Part shown: piece after piece, positions 41,871 to 52,682 of the stretch
Layout: each line of letters starts with the position of its first letter
Position numbering within the stretch: position 1 is the first letter of the stretch
NCBI RefSeq assembly: GCF_002845275.2
Contig: NZ_CP088149.1
Coordinates: forward strand, 5,338,001-5,402,000
Reading direction: 5' to 3'
Length of the DNA: 64,000 nucleotides
DNA from: Pseudomonas sp. S06B 330
GTDB taxonomy: Bacteria > Pseudomonadota > Gammaproteobacteria > Pseudomonadales > Pseudomonadaceae
Made by a program: the position numbers and the translations under genes
Notes under the pieces: model-generated
Databases searched by the model: none
What the model saw: only the letters and a program-made list of their open reading frames with translations
Told to the model about the DNA's origin: nothing

Positions 41871-41904
41871 GCCGGTAGGAGCGGATTAATCCGCTCCTAC
41901 CGGC
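41871..41904. terminator. Perfect 34-base palindrome after the PHA_gran_rgn gene
   Basis: GCCGGTAGGAGCGGATT is followed directly by its exact reverse complement. It abuts the stop codon (41905-41907) of the minus-strand gene. Read on that strand, the hairpin is followed by ATTTTC, so it can act as a terminator. The sequence also resembles a Pseudomonas REP core (GGAGCGGATT), so it may be a repeat recruited as terminator. Confidence 0.75.
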
Positions 41905-42180
41905 TCATGCCAAGGCTTTGTCCAAAGCCCGCTCGATTTCACTCTTGATCGTCCCGCTCATCATCGACAGCATCATGCCCAGCTTCAGCTCGACCTTGAT
42001 GGTGTCTTCACCGATCTGCACGCTGCCATTGGCACCGCTGCGTTTGACCTCGACCCGGTCGCCATTCCATCGGGCGGTAAGGTCGTACTCGCGGGCCAGC
42101 TTGTCGACCAGGGCTTGGGCCTTTTCCCGAGCCGCTTCGCGGCCCAGGCTGTGTTTGCGCTCAACGCTGATCTGGGTCAT
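41905..42180 (-). CDS. PHA system family protein (PHA_gran_rgn)
   Basis: A 91-residue protein. TQISVERKHSLGREAAREKAQALVDKLAREYDL and DTIKVELKLGMMLSMMSGTIKSEIERALDKAL match the small polyhydroxyalkanoic acid system family found beside phasin genes. Its fold resembles that of polyketide cyclase/START-like small proteins only loosely, and the function is unknown. It lies upstream of phaI on the same strand and is separated by a terminator-like palindrome. Confidence 0.87.
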   Translation of the reverse strand: MTQISVERKHSLGREAAREKAQALVDKLAREYDLTARWNGDRVEVKRSGANGSVQIGEDTIKVELKLGMMLSMMSGTIKSEIERALDKALA

Positions 42181-42305
42181 TCATTCAATCCTGGGTTCAG
42201 AGGCATACTTCTATTATGCCCTCGCCCCGACCTGCGACACACCCCGCCAAGACAAATCCGACCGTACGCCCTAGAATGGCCAGTAATTTTTCCCGGTGAA
42301 GCGAT

Positions 42306-43076
42306 ATGAACGATCAGCGCAAAGGCGACCACGCCGAACCCACCACCCATTTCGGCTACCAGAACGTGCCGGAAAGCCAGAAAGCAGAGAAAGTTGCTGA
42401 GGTTTTCCATTCGGTAGCGGCCAAATACGACTTGATGAACGACGTGCTTTCCGGCGGCATGCACCGCCTGTGGAAGCGCTTCACCATCGAACTGTCCGGT
42501 GTGCGCAGCGGCAACCGGGTCCTGGATATCGCCGGCGGCACCGGTGACCTGGCGGCCAAGTTCTCGCAACTGGTTGGCCCGACCGGCCAAGTCGTACTGG
42601 CGGACATCAACGAGTCGATGCTCAAAGTCGGTCGCGACCGCCTGCTCGACCGAGGTGTGGCCGGCAACATCGAATTCGTCCAGGCCGACGCTGAAAAGCT
42701 GCCGTTCCCGGACAACCACTTCGACTGCGTGACCATCGCCTTCGGTCTGCGTAACGTCACCCACAAGGACGACGCCATCCGCTCGATGCTGCGGGTGCTC
42801 AAGCCCGGTGGCCGTCTGCTGGTGCTGGAGTTCTCCAAGCCGACCAACACCTTCATGTCCAAGGTCTACGACGCCTACTCGTTCGCCTTCATGCCGTTGG
42901 CTGGCAAGCTGATCACCAACGACTCGGAAAGCTACCGCTACCTGGCCGAGTCGATCCGCATGCACCCTGACCAGGAAACCCTCAAGGCGATGATGGTCGA
43001 GGCCGGTTTCGACCGCGTCACTTACCACAACATGACCAGCGGCATCGTTGCCCTGCACCGGGGTATCAAGCCCTGA
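42306..43076 (+). CDS. ubiE: Ubiquinone/menaquinone biosynthesis C-methyltransferase
   Basis: A 256-residue SAM-dependent methyltransferase acting on the benzoquinol ring in ubiquinone synthesis. [34 protein letters not shown], the SAM motif [24 protein letters not shown] and the C-terminal [11 protein letters not shown] are diagnostic of UbiE. It is the first gene of ubiE-ubiJ-ubiB, with the ubiJ start overlapping its stop by one base. Confidence 0.97.
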   Translation: MNDQRKGDHAEPTTHFGYQNVPESQKAEKVAEVFHSVAAKYDLMNDVLSGGMHRLWKRFTIELSGVRSGNRVLDIAGGTGDLAAKFSQLVGPTGQVVLADINESMLKVGRDRLLDRGVAGNIEFVQADAEKLPFPDNHFDCVTIAFGLRNVTHKDDAIRSMLRVLKPGGRLLVLEFSKPTNTFMSKVYDAYSFAFMPLAGKLITNDSESYRYLAESIRMHPDQETLKAMMVEAGFDRVTYHNMTSGIVALHRGIKP

Positions 43077-43699
43077 TGCTCCTGGCCGGCCTCCTTGCCA
43101 GCGTCGAGCACGGCCTGAACCGTGTCCTGCGCCTGGACAGCACCGCACTGCCGCGCTTGCGCTCGCTCGATGGCAAGGTGATTGCCATCGACTGCCGCCA
43201 GCCGGCCCTGCAACTGTTCATCCTGCCCAGTGAAGAAGGGCTGATGCTCGCCTCGCATTGGGCAGTGGAGGCCGACTGCACCCTGCGCGCCCCGGCCAGC
43301 AGCCTGGTGCGCCTGGCCCTTAGCCAGGACAAGAGCGCGGTACTGCACAGCCCGCAGGTCGAGCTCGAAGGCGACAGCGCTGTGCTGCTGGACCTGGTCG
43401 CGGTGCTACAGGACCTCGAGCTTGACTGGGAATACGAAGTCTCGCGCTGGCTTGGTCCCGTGGCCACACAGTTGCTCAGCGGCCACTTGCGCAGCCGCGC
43501 CAGCTGGACTCGCCAAGGCCTGGCCAATCTCAATCAGAACCTCTCCGAGTACCTGGCCGAAGAAGCCCGCACCTTGGTTGGTCAACGCGAAGCCGAGGCC
43601 CGTTTCAGCGAACTCGACACACTCAAAGTCGATATCGAACGCCTTGAGGCGCGCATTGAGCGCCTTGCCCGATCCCTTGATACCAGCGATAACGCATGA
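43076..43699 (+). CDS. ubiJ: Ubiquinone biosynthesis accessory factor UbiJ (SCP2 domain)
   Basis: A 207-residue protein with an N-terminal SCP2 lipid-binding domain ([30 protein letters not shown]) and a C-terminal coiled coil ([24 protein letters not shown]). In E. coli UbiJ works with UbiK to organise the soluble ubiquinone synthesis complex and bind intermediates. It overlaps ubiE by one base and ubiB by four, consistent with coupled translation. Confidence 0.93.
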   Translation: MLLAGLLASVEHGLNRVLRLDSTALPRLRSLDGKVIAIDCRQPALQLFILPSEEGLMLASHWAVEADCTLRAPASSLVRLALSQDKSAVLHSPQVELEGDSAVLLDLVAVLQDLELDWEYEVSRWLGPVATQLLSGHLRSRASWTRQGLANLNQNLSEYLAEEARTLVGQREAEARFSELDTLKVDIERLEARIERLARSLDTSDNA

Positions 43700-45303
43700 A
43701 GCTGCTTGCCGTCCGCCGTCTGTTGCGCATCCAGAGCGTGGTCATCCGCTACCGCCTCGATGACCTGCTGTTCGAACTGCCACTACCCTGGTGGCTGATG
43801 GCCCTGCGGCATCTGATGCCTTGGCGCTGGTTCCCACGCAAGACCCTGGAGCTCAGTCGCGGCGCACGTCTGCGCCTGGCCCTGCAGGACTTGGGGCCGA
43901 TCTTCATCAAGTTCGGCCAACTGTTGTCGACCCGTCGCGACCTGCTGCCCGAAGACATCGCGGATGAGCTGATGCTGCTGCAGGACCGGGTGCCGTCCTT
44001 CGATCCACAGCAGGCCATCGCCCTGATCGAAGAACAGCTCGGGGCGAAAATCAGCGACGTATTCAGCCGCTTCGACGTCGAGCCACTGGCCTCGGCCTCG
44101 GTAGCTCAGGTTCATGCCGCCAAACTCAAGAGTGGTGAAGAAGTGGTGGTCAAGGTCGTGCGCCCTGGCCTCAAACCGGTCATCGCTCAGGACCTGGCCT
44201 GGTTGTTCCTGATTGCCCGCGGTGCCGAGCGCGTCTCGGCCGACGCCCGCTTGCTGCACCCGGTGGAAGTGGTCAACGACTACGAGAAAACCATCTACGA
44301 CGAACTCGATCTGTTGCGTGAGGCGGCCAATGCCAGCCAACTCAAGCGTAACTTCGAGGGCTCGGAGATGATGTACGTGCCCCAGGTGTACTGGGACTGG
44401 TGCCGTCCCAAAGTGCTGGTGATGGAGCGCATCTATGGCATTCAGGTCACCGACCTGGTCACCCTGGCCGACCAGCGTACCGACATGAAAATGCTCGCCG
44501 AGCGTGGTGTGGAGATTTTCTTCACCCAGGTGTTCCGTGACAGCTTCTTTCATGCCGACATGCACCCGGGCAACATCTTCGTCAGCACTGTCAAACCGTG
44601 GAGCCCGCAATACATTGCGATCGACTGCGGCATCGTCGGTAGCCTCACCCCTGAAGACCAGGACTACCTGGCGCGCAACCTCTTTGCCTTCTTCAAACGC
44701 GACTACCGCCGCGTAGCCCAGCTGCACATTGATTCGGGCTGGGTGCCGGCGCACACCAAGCTCAATGAGTTCGAGGCGGCGATCCGTACCGTTTGCGAGC
44801 CGATCTTCGAAAAACCGTTAAAAGATATTTCTTTCGGCCAGGTACTGATGCGCCTGTTCCAGACCGCGCGCCGCTTCAACATGGAAGTTCAGCCTCAACT
44901 GGTGCTGCTGCAAAAGACCCTGCTCAACATCGAAGGCCTGGGTCGTCAGCTCTACCCCGAGCTGGACCTGTGGAGCACCGCCCAGCCCTTCCTGGAGCGT
45001 TGGATGCGCGAGCGGGTCAGCCCCAAGACCCTGCTGCAGAACCTGCACGGCCAGGTCGAACAGATCCCACACCTGGCCGGTATGACCCGCGACCTGCTCG
45101 AACGCATGTCACAGCCGCATTTGGCTGACCCGCCTAGCCCCTGGCAGCAGAAGGGTGATGGCTGGGCCTTACGCCTGCTCGGTGCCGGGTTGCTCGGCGG
45201 TGGAGCGACCCTGGCCGCCGGTGCGGTCAGCCTCAGCGCCCCGGCCGCCTGGCCCGCCTGGTTGATGCTGGCCGCCGGCCTTTACCTGATCGTGCGTCGA
45301 TAG
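43696..45303 (+). CDS. ubiB: Ubiquinone biosynthesis regulatory protein kinase UbiB
   Basis: A 535-residue atypical kinase-like ATPase required for ubiquinone synthesis. The invariant KxGQ motif is in [20 protein letters not shown]. The Ala-rich loop ([15 protein letters not shown]) replaces the usual glycine loop. The catalytic region [12 protein letters not shown] and metal site IAIDCGIVG follow. Two membrane helices lie at about residues 498-533. The start overlaps ubiJ by 4 bases. Confidence 0.97.
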   Translation: MKLLAVRRLLRIQSVVIRYRLDDLLFELPLPWWLMALRHLMPWRWFPRKTLELSRGARLRLALQDLGPIFIKFGQLLSTRRDLLPEDIADELMLLQDRVPSFDPQQAIALIEEQLGAKISDVFSRFDVEPLASASVAQVHAAKLKSGEEVVVKVVRPGLKPVIAQDLAWLFLIARGAERVSADARLLHPVEVVNDYEKTIYDELDLLREAANASQLKRNFEGSEMMYVPQVYWDWCRPKVLVMERIYGIQVTDLVTLADQRTDMKMLAERGVEIFFTQVFRDSFFHADMHPGNIFVSTVKPWSPQYIAIDCGIVGSLTPEDQDYLARNLFAFFKRDYRRVAQLHIDSGWVPAHTKLNEFEAAIRTVCEPIFEKPLKDISFGQVLMRLFQTARRFNMEVQPQLVLLQKTLLNIEGLGRQLYPELDLWSTAQPFLERWMRERVSPKTLLQNLHGQVEQIPHLAGMTRDLLERMSQPHLADPPSPWQQKGDGWALRLLGAGLLGGGATLAAGAVSLSAPAAWPAWLMLAAGLYLIVRR

Positions 45304-45377
45304 CCAGCCGCGTCGCTGACTGGCACACTAGCGCAAGGGGCCGGCAGAGGATCGAGCCTCTCGTTTTGGAGTCGTAC

Positions 45378-45770
45378 ATGAAAGACTGGCTGGACGAGAT
45401 CAACTGGAACAGCGATGGCCTGGTACCGGCTATCGCCCAGGACCACAAAACCGGGCGCGTGCTGATGATGGCCTGGATGAACCGCGAGTCGCTGGCGCTG
45501 ACCGCCGCCGAGCAGCGAGCCATCTACTGGTCGCGTTCGCGTGGCAAACTGTGGCGTAAGGGCGAAGAATCAGGGCACGTGCAAAAACTGCATGAAATGC
45601 GCCTGGACTGCGACGCCGACGTGATCATCCTGATGGTCGAGCAACTGGGGCATATTGCTTGCCATACCGGTCGTGAAAGCTGCTTCTACCGTGTTTACCA
45701 GAACGGTGAGTGGCAGACCGTCGACCCTGTCCTCAAAGACCCCAACGCCATCTACAACGCAGGACACTGA
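45378..45770 (+). CDS. hisI: Phosphoribosyl-AMP cyclohydrolase
   Basis: A 130-residue enzyme for the third step of histidine synthesis. [49 protein letters not shown] and the zinc/magnesium ligand region [15 protein letters not shown] to [11 protein letters not shown] are complete. TTGGAG precedes the ATG at 45378. hisE starts one base after its stop. In pseudomonads these two are separate proteins, whereas in enteric bacteria they are fused. Confidence 0.97.
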   Translation: MKDWLDEINWNSDGLVPAIAQDHKTGRVLMMAWMNRESLALTAAEQRAIYWSRSRGKLWRKGEESGHVQKLHEMRLDCDADVIILMVEQLGHIACHTGRESCFYRVYQNGEWQTVDPVLKDPNAIYNAGH

Positions 45771-45771
45771 C

Positions 45772-46107
45772 ATGAGCGACACCCTCACCCGCCTGGCCGA
45801 AGTGCTGGAAGCGCGCAAAGGCGCCGAACCTGACAGCTCCTACGTGGCTAGCCTGTACCATAAGGGTCTGAACAAGATTTTGGAAAAGCTCGGCGAAGAA
45901 TCGATCGAGACCATCATTGCTGCCAAGGATGCCGCACACAGCGGAGATTACAGCGATGTCATCTACGAGACCGCCGATCTGTGGTTCCATAGCCTGGTCA
46001 TGCTCGCTGAACTGGGCCAGCACCCGCAGGCTGTGCTGGATGAGTTGGACCGCCGTTTCGGCCTGTCCGGGCACGCTGAGAAAGCAGCGCGTCAGCCGTC
46101 GGCCTAA
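45772..46107 (+). CDS. hisE: Phosphoribosyl-ATP diphosphatase
   Basis: A 111-residue all-alpha NTP pyrophosphohydrolase for the second step of histidine synthesis. [46 protein letters not shown] and [17 protein letters not shown] contain the EE/ED metal-binding helices. The frame runs further upstream inside hisI; the ATG at 45772 is directly after the hisI stop with AGGACA upstream. Confidence 0.96.
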   Translation: MSDTLTRLAEVLEARKGAEPDSSYVASLYHKGLNKILEKLGEESIETIIAAKDAAHSGDYSDVIYETADLWFHSLVMLAELGQHPQAVLDELDRRFGLSGHAEKAARQPSA

Positions 46108-46132
46108 CTGAATTATTTCGAGGGATTGCACC

Positions 46133-46402
46133 ATGGGTATTTTTGACTGGAAACACTGGATCGTCCTGCTGGTCGTTGTGGTACTGGTGTTCGGCACCAA
46201 GAAACTGAAGAACTTCGGTAGCGACCTGGGTGAATCGATCAAAGGCTTCAAGAAAGCCATGAACGAAGAAGAGTCCAAGCCCGACGAGCAGACCCCACCT
46301 CCAGTGCAACCCGTTCAACCGCAGGCCGCTTCGCCGTTGAACCAGCCGCACACCATCGACGGCCAGGCACACAAGGTCGAAGAACCGATCAGGAAAGATT
46401 GA
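46133..46402 (+). CDS. tatA: Sec-independent protein translocase subunit TatA
   Basis: An 89-residue protein with one membrane helix ([16 protein letters not shown]), the FG hinge and an amphipathic helix ([16 protein letters not shown]), then a disordered acidic/proline-rich tail. It forms the pore-like oligomer for export of folded proteins. Three bases separate it from tatB; GAGGGA precedes the ATG. Confidence 0.97.
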   Translation: MGIFDWKHWIVLLVVVVLVFGTKKLKNFGSDLGESIKGFKKAMNEEESKPDEQTPPPVQPVQPQAASPLNQPHTIDGQAHKVEEPIRKD

Positions 46403-46405
46403 TCA

Positions 46406-46786
46406 ATGTTCGGGATCAGCTTCAGCGAACTACTGCTCGTAGGCCTGGTGGCCCTGCTGGTGCTCGGCCCTGAGCGCCTACCGGGCGCTGCGCGTACGGC
46501 CGGGCTGTGGATCGGTCGTCTCAAACGCAGCTTCAATGCGATCAAGCAGGAAGTGGAGCGTGAGATCGGTGCCGATGACATTCGCCGCCAGCTGCATAAC
46601 GAGCACATCCTCTCCATGGAGCAGGAAGCGCGCAAGATCCTCAACCCACAGAGCGTAACGCCTCAGCCCCCTGCGGCTGCAGCGACCAGTAGCGAAGCCA
46701 GCGTGCCAACGGCTGCCGCCAGCGCCGAGGCCACTCCGGCCGCCAGCGCCACCCCAGAACCGACACAGCCACCGCGAGTCCCATGA
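46406..46786 (+). CDS. tatB: Sec-independent protein translocase subunit TatB
   Basis: A 126-residue protein: [26 protein letters not shown] is the TatB helix and GPE/RLP hinge, followed by an amphipathic helix and an Ala/Pro-rich tail. With TatC it forms the twin-arginine signal receptor. It overlaps tatC by 4 bases. Confidence 0.97.
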   Translation: MFGISFSELLLVGLVALLVLGPERLPGAARTAGLWIGRLKRSFNAIKQEVEREIGADDIRRQLHNEHILSMEQEARKILNPQSVTPQPPAAAATSSEASVPTAAASAEATPAASATPEPTQPPRVP

Positions 46787-47574
46787 GCGAAATTCCGGAA
46801 AACGACCAGCCGATGCCGCTGGTTTCGCACCTCACCGAGCTGCGTACTCGCCTGCTGCGCTGCGTCGCAGCCATCTTCCTGATCTTCGCCGGGCTGTTTT
46901 CCTTCGCACAGCAGATCTACACCCTGGTTTCGGCGCCGCTGCGTGAGCACCTGCCGGCCAATGCGACGATGATCGCCACAGATGTCGCCTCGCCGTTCCT
47001 GACGCCGTTCAAGCTGACCATGATCGTCTCGCTGTTCCTGGCCATTCCGCTGATTCTCCAGCAGATCTGGGGCTTCATCGCGCCGGGTCTGTACCGCCAC
47101 GAAAAACGCATCGCAATTCCGCTGCTGATCTCCAGCATCATTCTGTTCTATGCCGGGATGGCCTTCGCCTACTTCCTGGTGTTCCCGCTAATCTTCGGCT
47201 TCTTCGCCAGTGCCACCCCCGAAGGGGTGTCGATGATGACGGACATTTCCAGCTACCTGGACTTCGTCATGACCTTGTTCTTCGCCTTCGGCGTGGCTTT
47301 CGAAATCCCGGTGGCCGTGGTCCTGCTGGTGTGGATCGGCGTGGTCGATGTGAAGTACCTGAAGAAGATCCGCCCGTACGTGATCATCGGCTGCTTTGTT
47401 GTCGGGATGGTCCTGACTCCGCCGGACATCTTCTCGCAAACCCTGCTAGCCGTGCCTATGTGGCTGCTGTTCGAGATCGGTATTCTGTTTGGCTCACTGA
47501 TCCGTAAACGCAGCGAACACCGCGACGACACTGCCGACGACCACAACGACCAGCCGCCAGCGACTCAACCGTGA
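46783..47574 (+). CDS. tatC: Sec-independent protein translocase subunit TatC
   Basis: A 263-residue six-helix membrane protein. The N-terminal [16 protein letters not shown] contains the conserved signal-binding Glu. [26 protein letters not shown] and [23 protein letters not shown] are TatC signatures. The first-gene-to-last-gene overlaps (tatB/tatC, tatC/RsmE2) indicate one transcript. Confidence 0.97.
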   Translation: MSEIPENDQPMPLVSHLTELRTRLLRCVAAIFLIFAGLFSFAQQIYTLVSAPLREHLPANATMIATDVASPFLTPFKLTMIVSLFLAIPLILQQIWGFIAPGLYRHEKRIAIPLLISSIILFYAGMAFAYFLVFPLIFGFFASATPEGVSMMTDISSYLDFVMTLFFAFGVAFEIPVAVVLLVWIGVVDVKYLKKIRPYVIIGCFVVGMVLTPPDIFSQTLLAVPMWLLFEIGILFGSLIRKRSEHRDDTADDHNDQPPATQP

Positions 47575-48278
47575 ACCTGCTGCTGCTCGAAGAAGCCGAC
47601 TTCATCGCGGCTGATCGCGTCATTCTGGCCGACCGGCGCTTTACCCACATGCAGGAAATCCACCGCGTGGCGGTTGGCGACAACCTGCGTGTCGGACGCA
47701 TTGGCGGGCTGATGGGCGAAGCTCAGGTAGTGCGCCTGGAAGGCCATGAGGCGGAACTTTCCGTCAGCTTCGACCGCGATCCGCCGGCCAAGCTGCCGCT
47801 GACCCTGGTGCTGGCCCTCCCACGCCCGAAGATGCTACGCCGGGTGTTCCAGACCGTCGCCACCATGGGTGTGCCCAAACTGATTCTGGTCAACAGCTAC
47901 CGGGTCGAAAAAAGCTTCTGGCAAACCCCTTTCCTGGAGCCCGAGGCCATCCGTGAACAATTGATCCTCGGCCTGGAACAGACTCGCGACACGATCCTGC
48001 CCGAAGTCGTCATCGAGAAGCGTTTCAAACCCTTCGTCGAAGACCGGTTGCCAGCCATTGCCCAAGACACGCTTGGCCTGGTCGGCCACCCTGGCCCCTT
48101 CCCTCCTTGCCCGCGCGGCCTGGACCAGCCGGTAACCCTGGCCATCGGCCCGGAAGGCGGCTGGATCCCCTACGAGATTGATCTGCTGGGCAAGGCCGGG
48201 CTTAGCCCAGTGCAACTGGGTGAGCGCATCCTGCGCGTGGAGACGGCGGTCACCGCCCTGCTCGCTCGCCTGTTCTGA
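47571..48278 (+). CDS. RsmE-family 16S rRNA methyltransferase, second copy
   Basis: A 235-residue SPOUT methyltransferase similar in plan to RsmE at 15802. The N-terminal [20 protein letters not shown] stands for the PUA-like part. [13 protein letters not shown] and [16 protein letters not shown] carry the SAM-knot motifs. The GTG start overlaps the tatC stop by 4 bases. It diverges strongly from the other copy, for instance in [36 protein letters not shown], which is characteristic of a separate RsmE subgroup. It may modify another position or be a redundant copy. Confidence 0.88.
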   Translation: MNLLLLEEADFIAADRVILADRRFTHMQEIHRVAVGDNLRVGRIGGLMGEAQVVRLEGHEAELSVSFDRDPPAKLPLTLVLALPRPKMLRRVFQTVATMGVPKLILVNSYRVEKSFWQTPFLEPEAIREQLILGLEQTRDTILPEVVIEKRFKPFVEDRLPAIAQDTLGLVGHPGPFPPCPRGLDQPVTLAIGPEGGWIPYEIDLLGKAGLSPVQLGERILRVETAVTALLARLF

Positions 48279-48317
48279 CTTCAGTTTTGCGCTCCGGCGC
48301 CGATGCATAGGCACCAG

Positions 48318-48326
48318 AACAAAAAA
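48318..48326 (+). promoter_or_regulatory. Possible Crc/Hfq A-rich site before the first chemoreceptor
   Basis: AACAAAAAA lies about 32 bases before the ATG at 48358 and fits AANAANAA. Its distance from the start is larger than in well-known Crc targets, so the role is uncertain. Confidence 0.3.
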
Positions 48327-48357
48327 TCGCCTCTGCTGAACGCAATGGAGTCCCACC

Positions 48358-50274
48358 ATGTATCGTTGGTTAGCCCAGCACCTGGGTAACGTGAGCGTCA
48401 ATCGCAAGCTCGGCATCGGCTTCGGCCTGGTCCTGTTGCTAACCCTGAGCATTACCCTGACAGGCTGGCAGGGCATCAGTGGCGTCACCAATCGCGGCGA
48501 TACCCTGGGCAGCATCTCCCAACTGCTTGAGGCTACCCTCGAACTGCGCGTCGCTCGCCAGGCCTACCAGCTCAAGGGTGATGAAGCCTCAGCGCAGAAC
48601 CTCAACAACGCCTTGGCGGCTCTTGATCGACAACTGCAACAGGTTGATCAACGCATCGTCCTCCCGGACAACCAACGGCGCATCGAACAGCAGAAGGACG
48701 CCGCCCGACAGTACCGTCAAGGGCTGGCTGAAGTGGAGAAGGCTGCCCAGCAACGTCAAGCCAGTCGCCAAATACTTGGCAGCAGCGCAGACCAAGCCAC
48801 AACATTGATTGCCGAAGTCGAAAAACAATTGCTCAGCGGCAGCGATCTGAACCTTTTCAACAGCGTCGTCGAGGCCGGAAAACTGCTGCAGCAGGCGCGA
48901 TTCCAGGTCCGGGGTTACACCTACAGCGGCAAAGCCGAGTTCCAACAGACAGCGCTTGATGCCATCGACCAGGCAAGCACGCAACTGAAGACCCTGGCAG
49001 AAGTCTTACCGGCAAACTTCACCAGCAGCTTCCAGCAAGCGACTCGCGCGCTGGACAGCTACCGTGCGGCGGTCATTCAGTTCGGTGTGTCACAAGCTGC
49101 CGCTGACCAGGCAACACAGCAAGTCGCCGCGCAAGGCGATATTCTCCTTGAGCAAAGCCAGCAGTTGATTATCAACCTGACCCAGGTGCGCGATGCCGAA
49201 TCGCAGCACGCCAAGTCGATGCTCACCCTGGCCACCGCCCTGGCCCTGCTGTTTGGCCTGCTTGCCGCCTGGGCCATCACCCGCCAGATCGTCATCCCCC
49301 TGCGCCAGACCCTCAACGCTGCCGACCGCATCGCCAGCGGCGACCTGCGCCAGGACCTGAAGGTCGAGCGTCGTGACGAGCTTGGCCAACTGCAACGCAG
49401 CATGCAGCGCATGACTGTCAGCCTACGTGAGCTCATTGGTGGCATTGGCGACGGCGTCACCCAGATCGCCAGCGCCGCCGAAGAGCTGTCGGCAGTGACG
49501 GAGCAGACCAGTGCTGGGGTCAACAATCAAAAGGTCGAGACCGACCAGGTGGCAACCGCCATGAACGAGATGGCTGCCACTGTGCAGGAAGTCGCGCGCA
49601 ATGCCGAAGAGGCCTCAGAAGCCGCCCTGGTGGCCGACCAGCAGGCGCGTGAGGGTGATCGGGTGGTTGGCGAAGCCATCGCCCAGATCGAGCGCCTGGC
49701 ACATGAGATGAACCACTCCAGTGAGGCCATGGGCCAGCTCAAGGGCGAAAGCGACAAAATTGGCAGCGTCCTCGATGTGATCAAGTCGGTAGCCCAGCAG
49801 ACTAACCTGTTAGCCCTCAACGCAGCGATCGAAGCCGCCCGTGCCGGGGAGGCCGGACGTGGTTTCGCCGTGGTGGCCGATGAAGTGCGCAGCCTGGCGC
49901 AACGTACTCAACAATCGACCGAAGAGATCGAGGCTCTGATTGCCAGCCTGCAAAATGGCACCCAACAGGTAGTCAGCACCATGGACGCCAGCCGCAACCT
50001 GACCGACAGCAGCGTCGAGCTGACCCGTCGTGCTGGTACCTCGCTGGACACCATTACCCGCACGGTTTCCTCGATCCAGGCGATGAACCAGCAGATCGCC
50101 GCAGCGGCTGAGCAACAAAGCGCAGTGGCTGAAGAGATCAACCGTAGCGTGATGAATGTGCGCGATGTGTCGGATCAAACGTCCGCCGCCAGCGAAGAAA
50201 CGGCCGCCTCCAGCGTCGAGCTGGCACGCTTGGGCACCCACCTGCAGGGCCTGGTAGGCAAGTTCCAGCTCTGA
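48358..50274 (+). CDS. Methyl-accepting chemotaxis protein, helical bimodular (HBM) sensor type
   Basis: A 638-residue chemoreceptor. Membrane helix 1 is at about residues 18-36 and helix 2 at about 283-305. Between them is an all-helical periplasmic domain of about 245 residues, a size that fits the HBM fold of the P. putida McpS and McpQ receptors. [12 protein letters not shown] (Arg64, Arg67) resembles the McpS ligand-binding helix. HAMP and the signalling hairpin ([37 protein letters not shown]) follow. By location it may correspond to the citrate receptor McpQ of strain KT2440, so TCA-cycle acids are the likely ligands. A second, similar receptor gene follows. Confidence 0.88.
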   Translation: MYRWLAQHLGNVSVNRKLGIGFGLVLLLTLSITLTGWQGISGVTNRGDTLGSISQLLEATLELRVARQAYQLKGDEASAQNLNNALAALDRQLQQVDQRIVLPDNQRRIEQQKDAARQYRQGLAEVEKAAQQRQASRQILGSSADQATTLIAEVEKQLLSGSDLNLFNSVVEAGKLLQQARFQVRGYTYSGKAEFQQTALDAIDQASTQLKTLAEVLPANFTSSFQQATRALDSYRAAVIQFGVSQAAADQATQQVAAQGDILLEQSQQLIINLTQVRDAESQHAKSMLTLATALALLFGLLAAWAITRQIVIPLRQTLNAADRIASGDLRQDLKVERRDELGQLQRSMQRMTVSLRELIGGIGDGVTQIASAAEELSAVTEQTSAGVNNQKVETDQVATAMNEMAATVQEVARNAEEASEAALVADQQAREGDRVVGEAIAQIERLAHEMNHSSEAMGQLKGESDKIGSVLDVIKSVAQQTNLLALNAAIEAARAGEAGRGFAVVADEVRSLAQRTQQSTEEIEALIASLQNGTQQVVSTMDASRNLTDSSVELTRRAGTSLDTITRTVSSIQAMNQQIAAAAEQQSAVAEEINRSVMNVRDVSDQTSAASEETAASSVELARLGTHLQGLVGKFQL

Positions 50275-50285
50275 GATTAAACAAC

Positions 50286-50311
50286 CTGTGCTGCCAGCTC
50301 CGGCAGCACAG
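50286..50311 (+). other. Hairpin after the first chemoreceptor gene
   Basis: CTGTGCTGCC pairs with GGCAGCACAG around six bases, 12 bases past the stop. No T-tract follows, so it may stabilise the 3' end rather than terminate. Confidence 0.5.
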
Positions 50312-50510
50312 ACGCGGCCGCGCCGACTTAACCGCTATTTGCCCTTGGGCAGCGTCCTACTCCCCTCACGTTCACTGGCATTTCCCCTAGGCCAATCACC
50401 GAAATTTCCTACACCCATTACAGGTCCAGCTTGTCTCCGACCAGCCGATGAGCAAGGTGCGGCGCCTCCCCTTCCAGGCGTCGGTTATCCCTCAACTACT
50501 GGAGACACCC

Positions 50511-52430
50511 ATGTTCGGACCTGTGAATCGGATGCTAGGCAACATGAGCGTCAGACTGAAGCTGACCCTGGCCTTTGCCTTGGTGCTGTTACTGACCCTA
50601 TTGATCACTTTCAGTGGTTGGCGTGCATTGGACGACGCCATCCTTCGCTCAGAAAAACTCCAGGAAATCGCTCGTCTCAATGACATCGGCAAAGACCTCA
50701 GAGCCGAACGCATTACCTTCCGGGTACTCAACGACGCCCAGAGCAAGACCCAGCTCGAACAGTCATTGAGGGTACTGCATGAGCTGCTGGCAGCGATGCT
50801 AGATCGTTATGATGAACCTGAGGATCGGCAGATGATCGCCGCCATGCTGCAAACAGTGCAGCGTTTTCGACAGGCCTTTGAGCAATTGCAGCAAGCGGTA
50901 GCGTTGCGTCAGGCACGCCAGCAAGCCATGCAAGGCGCAGAGCAGCACCTAGCCGAGCTAGTTGACGAGGTAGAGAACCAAGCACTGCAGAGTAGCCAGG
51001 ACCGTGTTCTGAACCTCACCCAAGCATTGGCCCGGCAGATTGAAGTCGCCAACCAGCAAAGCCTCGTTCCGGCTTATACCTTTGCGCCAGTTGAACAATT
51101 TGCCGGTGTCGGCCAGGTCGCGCTCGACAATGCCAAACAGGCGCTTGCGCAGTTGCTGCAGATTCTGGAACCGTCCGGCCACAACGAGCCCTCCCTAGGC
51201 TCAGCACTGAGCCGCTACCAGGACAGCCTGGATCAATTTCGACGCGCAGCCATCGCCGTGGAAACCACGCAAAATGCACTGGAGCAGCTGGGCATTGAAC
51301 TTCGTGATGCCAGTGCCAAATTGAGTGAAAAACAGATCGAGAAGCGAGATTTCGAAGCCGTTGAAGCACAAGCAGTACTGACCAGCGAAGCGCTTCTGGC
51401 CTTAGTGCTGGGCATGCTGGCGGCCGGGTTGATTACCCGACAGATCACCACCCCACTCAAGCAGACCCTGGCGCTGGCTGCACGCATTGCCAAGGGCGAC
51501 CTGCAACTGACCGAAACGGTCCAGCGGCGCGACGAATTGGGCCAGTTGCAGAACAGCATGCAAGCCATGACCCTCAGCCTGCGCGAATTGATCGGAGGAA
51601 TTGACCAGGGTATCGGCCAGTTGTCTGCAGCGGTAGAACAATTGGCTGAGGTCAGCGAGCAGACCAAGGTCCGGGTAGCGCAGCAAAAGGATGAAACCGA
51701 TCAGGTGGCCACGGCCATGAACCAGATGAGCGCAACGGTTCATGAAGTCGCACAGAATGCCGAACAAGCCTCCCTGGCCACCACTGCGGCGGACGAACAG
51801 GCGCAGCTCGGTGATCAAGTCGTCGCAGAGGCGGTAGAACAGATCGAACAGCTGGCCAGGCAGGTGGACCATTCGATCGATGCCATGCATCAGTTGGCCG
51901 GCGAAAGCCTGCGCATCGGCAGCATTCTTGATGTGATCAAGTCAGTCTCCGAGCAAACCAACCTGCTGGCCCTGAACGCAGCCATTGAAGCGGCGCGAGC
52001 CGGAGAGGCCGGCCGTGGCTTTGCCGTAGTCGCCGACGAAGTTCGCGGGCTTGCACAACGTACCCAGCATTCCACTGAAGAAATCGAGCTACTGATTGGC
52101 AATCTGCATGACGGCACCGATCAGGTCACGCGCCTGCTCGACAGCAGCAAAAGCTTGAGCCACGACAGCGTCGAACTCAGTCGCAAGGCCGGTGATGCGC
52201 TGGGGCAGATTACCCGCATGGTGTCGAATATCCAGGGCATGAACCAGCAGATCGCCACCGCCAGCGAGGAGCAAAGTGCAGTGGCTGAAGAAATCAATCG
52301 CAGTGTGATCAATGTCCGGGAGGTGTCGGACCAGACCAGTACGGCCAGTGAAGAAACCGCAGCGTCGAGCGTGGAGCTGGCGCGACTAGGTCGTCAACTG
52401 CAGACGCTGGTAGGCCGCTTCAGCCTGTAA
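50511..52430 (+). CDS. Methyl-accepting chemotaxis protein, second HBM-type receptor
   Basis: A 639-residue chemoreceptor with the same layout as its upstream neighbour. Helix 1 is near residues 17-36 and helix 2 near 293-320. Between them is an all-helical sensor of about 255 residues with [13 protein letters not shown] in place of [16 protein letters not shown] and a signalling domain ([37 protein letters not shown]) follow. The cytoplasmic part is nearly the same as in the first receptor and the sensor is much more divergent, so the pair probably arose by tandem duplication with change of ligand. The start at 50511 follows CTGGAG; a 21-codon upstream extension is possible but less likely. 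Confidence 0.87.
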   Translation: MFGPVNRMLGNMSVRLKLTLAFALVLLLTLLITFSGWRALDDAILRSEKLQEIARLNDIGKDLRAERITFRVLNDAQSKTQLEQSLRVLHELLAAMLDRYDEPEDRQMIAAMLQTVQRFRQAFEQLQQAVALRQARQQAMQGAEQHLAELVDEVENQALQSSQDRVLNLTQALARQIEVANQQSLVPAYTFAPVEQFAGVGQVALDNAKQALAQLLQILEPSGHNEPSLGSALSRYQDSLDQFRRAAIAVETTQNALEQLGIELRDASAKLSEKQIEKRDFEAVEAQAVLTSEALLALVLGMLAAGLITRQITTPLKQTLALAARIAKGDLQLTETVQRRDELGQLQNSMQAMTLSLRELIGGIDQGIGQLSAAVEQLAEVSEQTKVRVAQQKDETDQVATAMNQMSATVHEVAQNAEQASLATTAADEQAQLGDQVVAEAVEQIEQLARQVDHSIDAMHQLAGESLRIGSILDVIKSVSEQTNLLALNAAIEAARAGEAGRGFAVVADEVRGLAQRTQHSTEEIELLIGNLHDGTDQVTRLLDSSKSLSHDSVELSRKAGDALGQITRMVSNIQGMNQQIATASEEQSAVAEEINRSVINVREVSDQTSTASEETAASSVELARLGRQLQTLVGRFSL

Positions 52431-52458
52431 TCCGATAGTACTTGCGTTGACTGGCCCC

Positions 52459-52652
52459 TTGTAGCCGCTGCCGTTAGGCGGCGATCGGGCGTGAACGGCC
52501 GCAAAGCCCTGGCACCGCCATTCGTCAGGCCCAACGCGGTGCCCAAGTGGTGACTGCCCTGCAGTCGATCGCAGCCTCGTGCCTCGGCAGCGGCTGCAGC
52601 GAGTAGCGCTGCTGCCGAGCTTGTTTTTTGATGTGGGAGCTGACTCCCACAA
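52459..52652. repeat. REP cluster after the chemoreceptors
   Basis: A TTGTAGCCGCTGCCGTTAGGCGGCGATCGG unit at 52459-52489 faces an inverted partner, CGATCGCAGCC to CGGCAGCGGCT, at about 52566-52597. A short palindrome TGTGGGAG/CTCCCACA at 52632-52651, from the other REP family, follows. Together these fill the 250 bases between the second receptor and the minus-strand transporter operon. Confidence 0.78.
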
Positions 52653-52682
52653 ACAATCAGCAAAGGCTTAGTGGCAAGGGGC

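Noticed and set aside
52632..52651. TGTGGGAG/CTCCCACA hairpin as a terminator
   Set aside because: It has no T-tract on the 3' side of either strand; it fits a REP-family half better.
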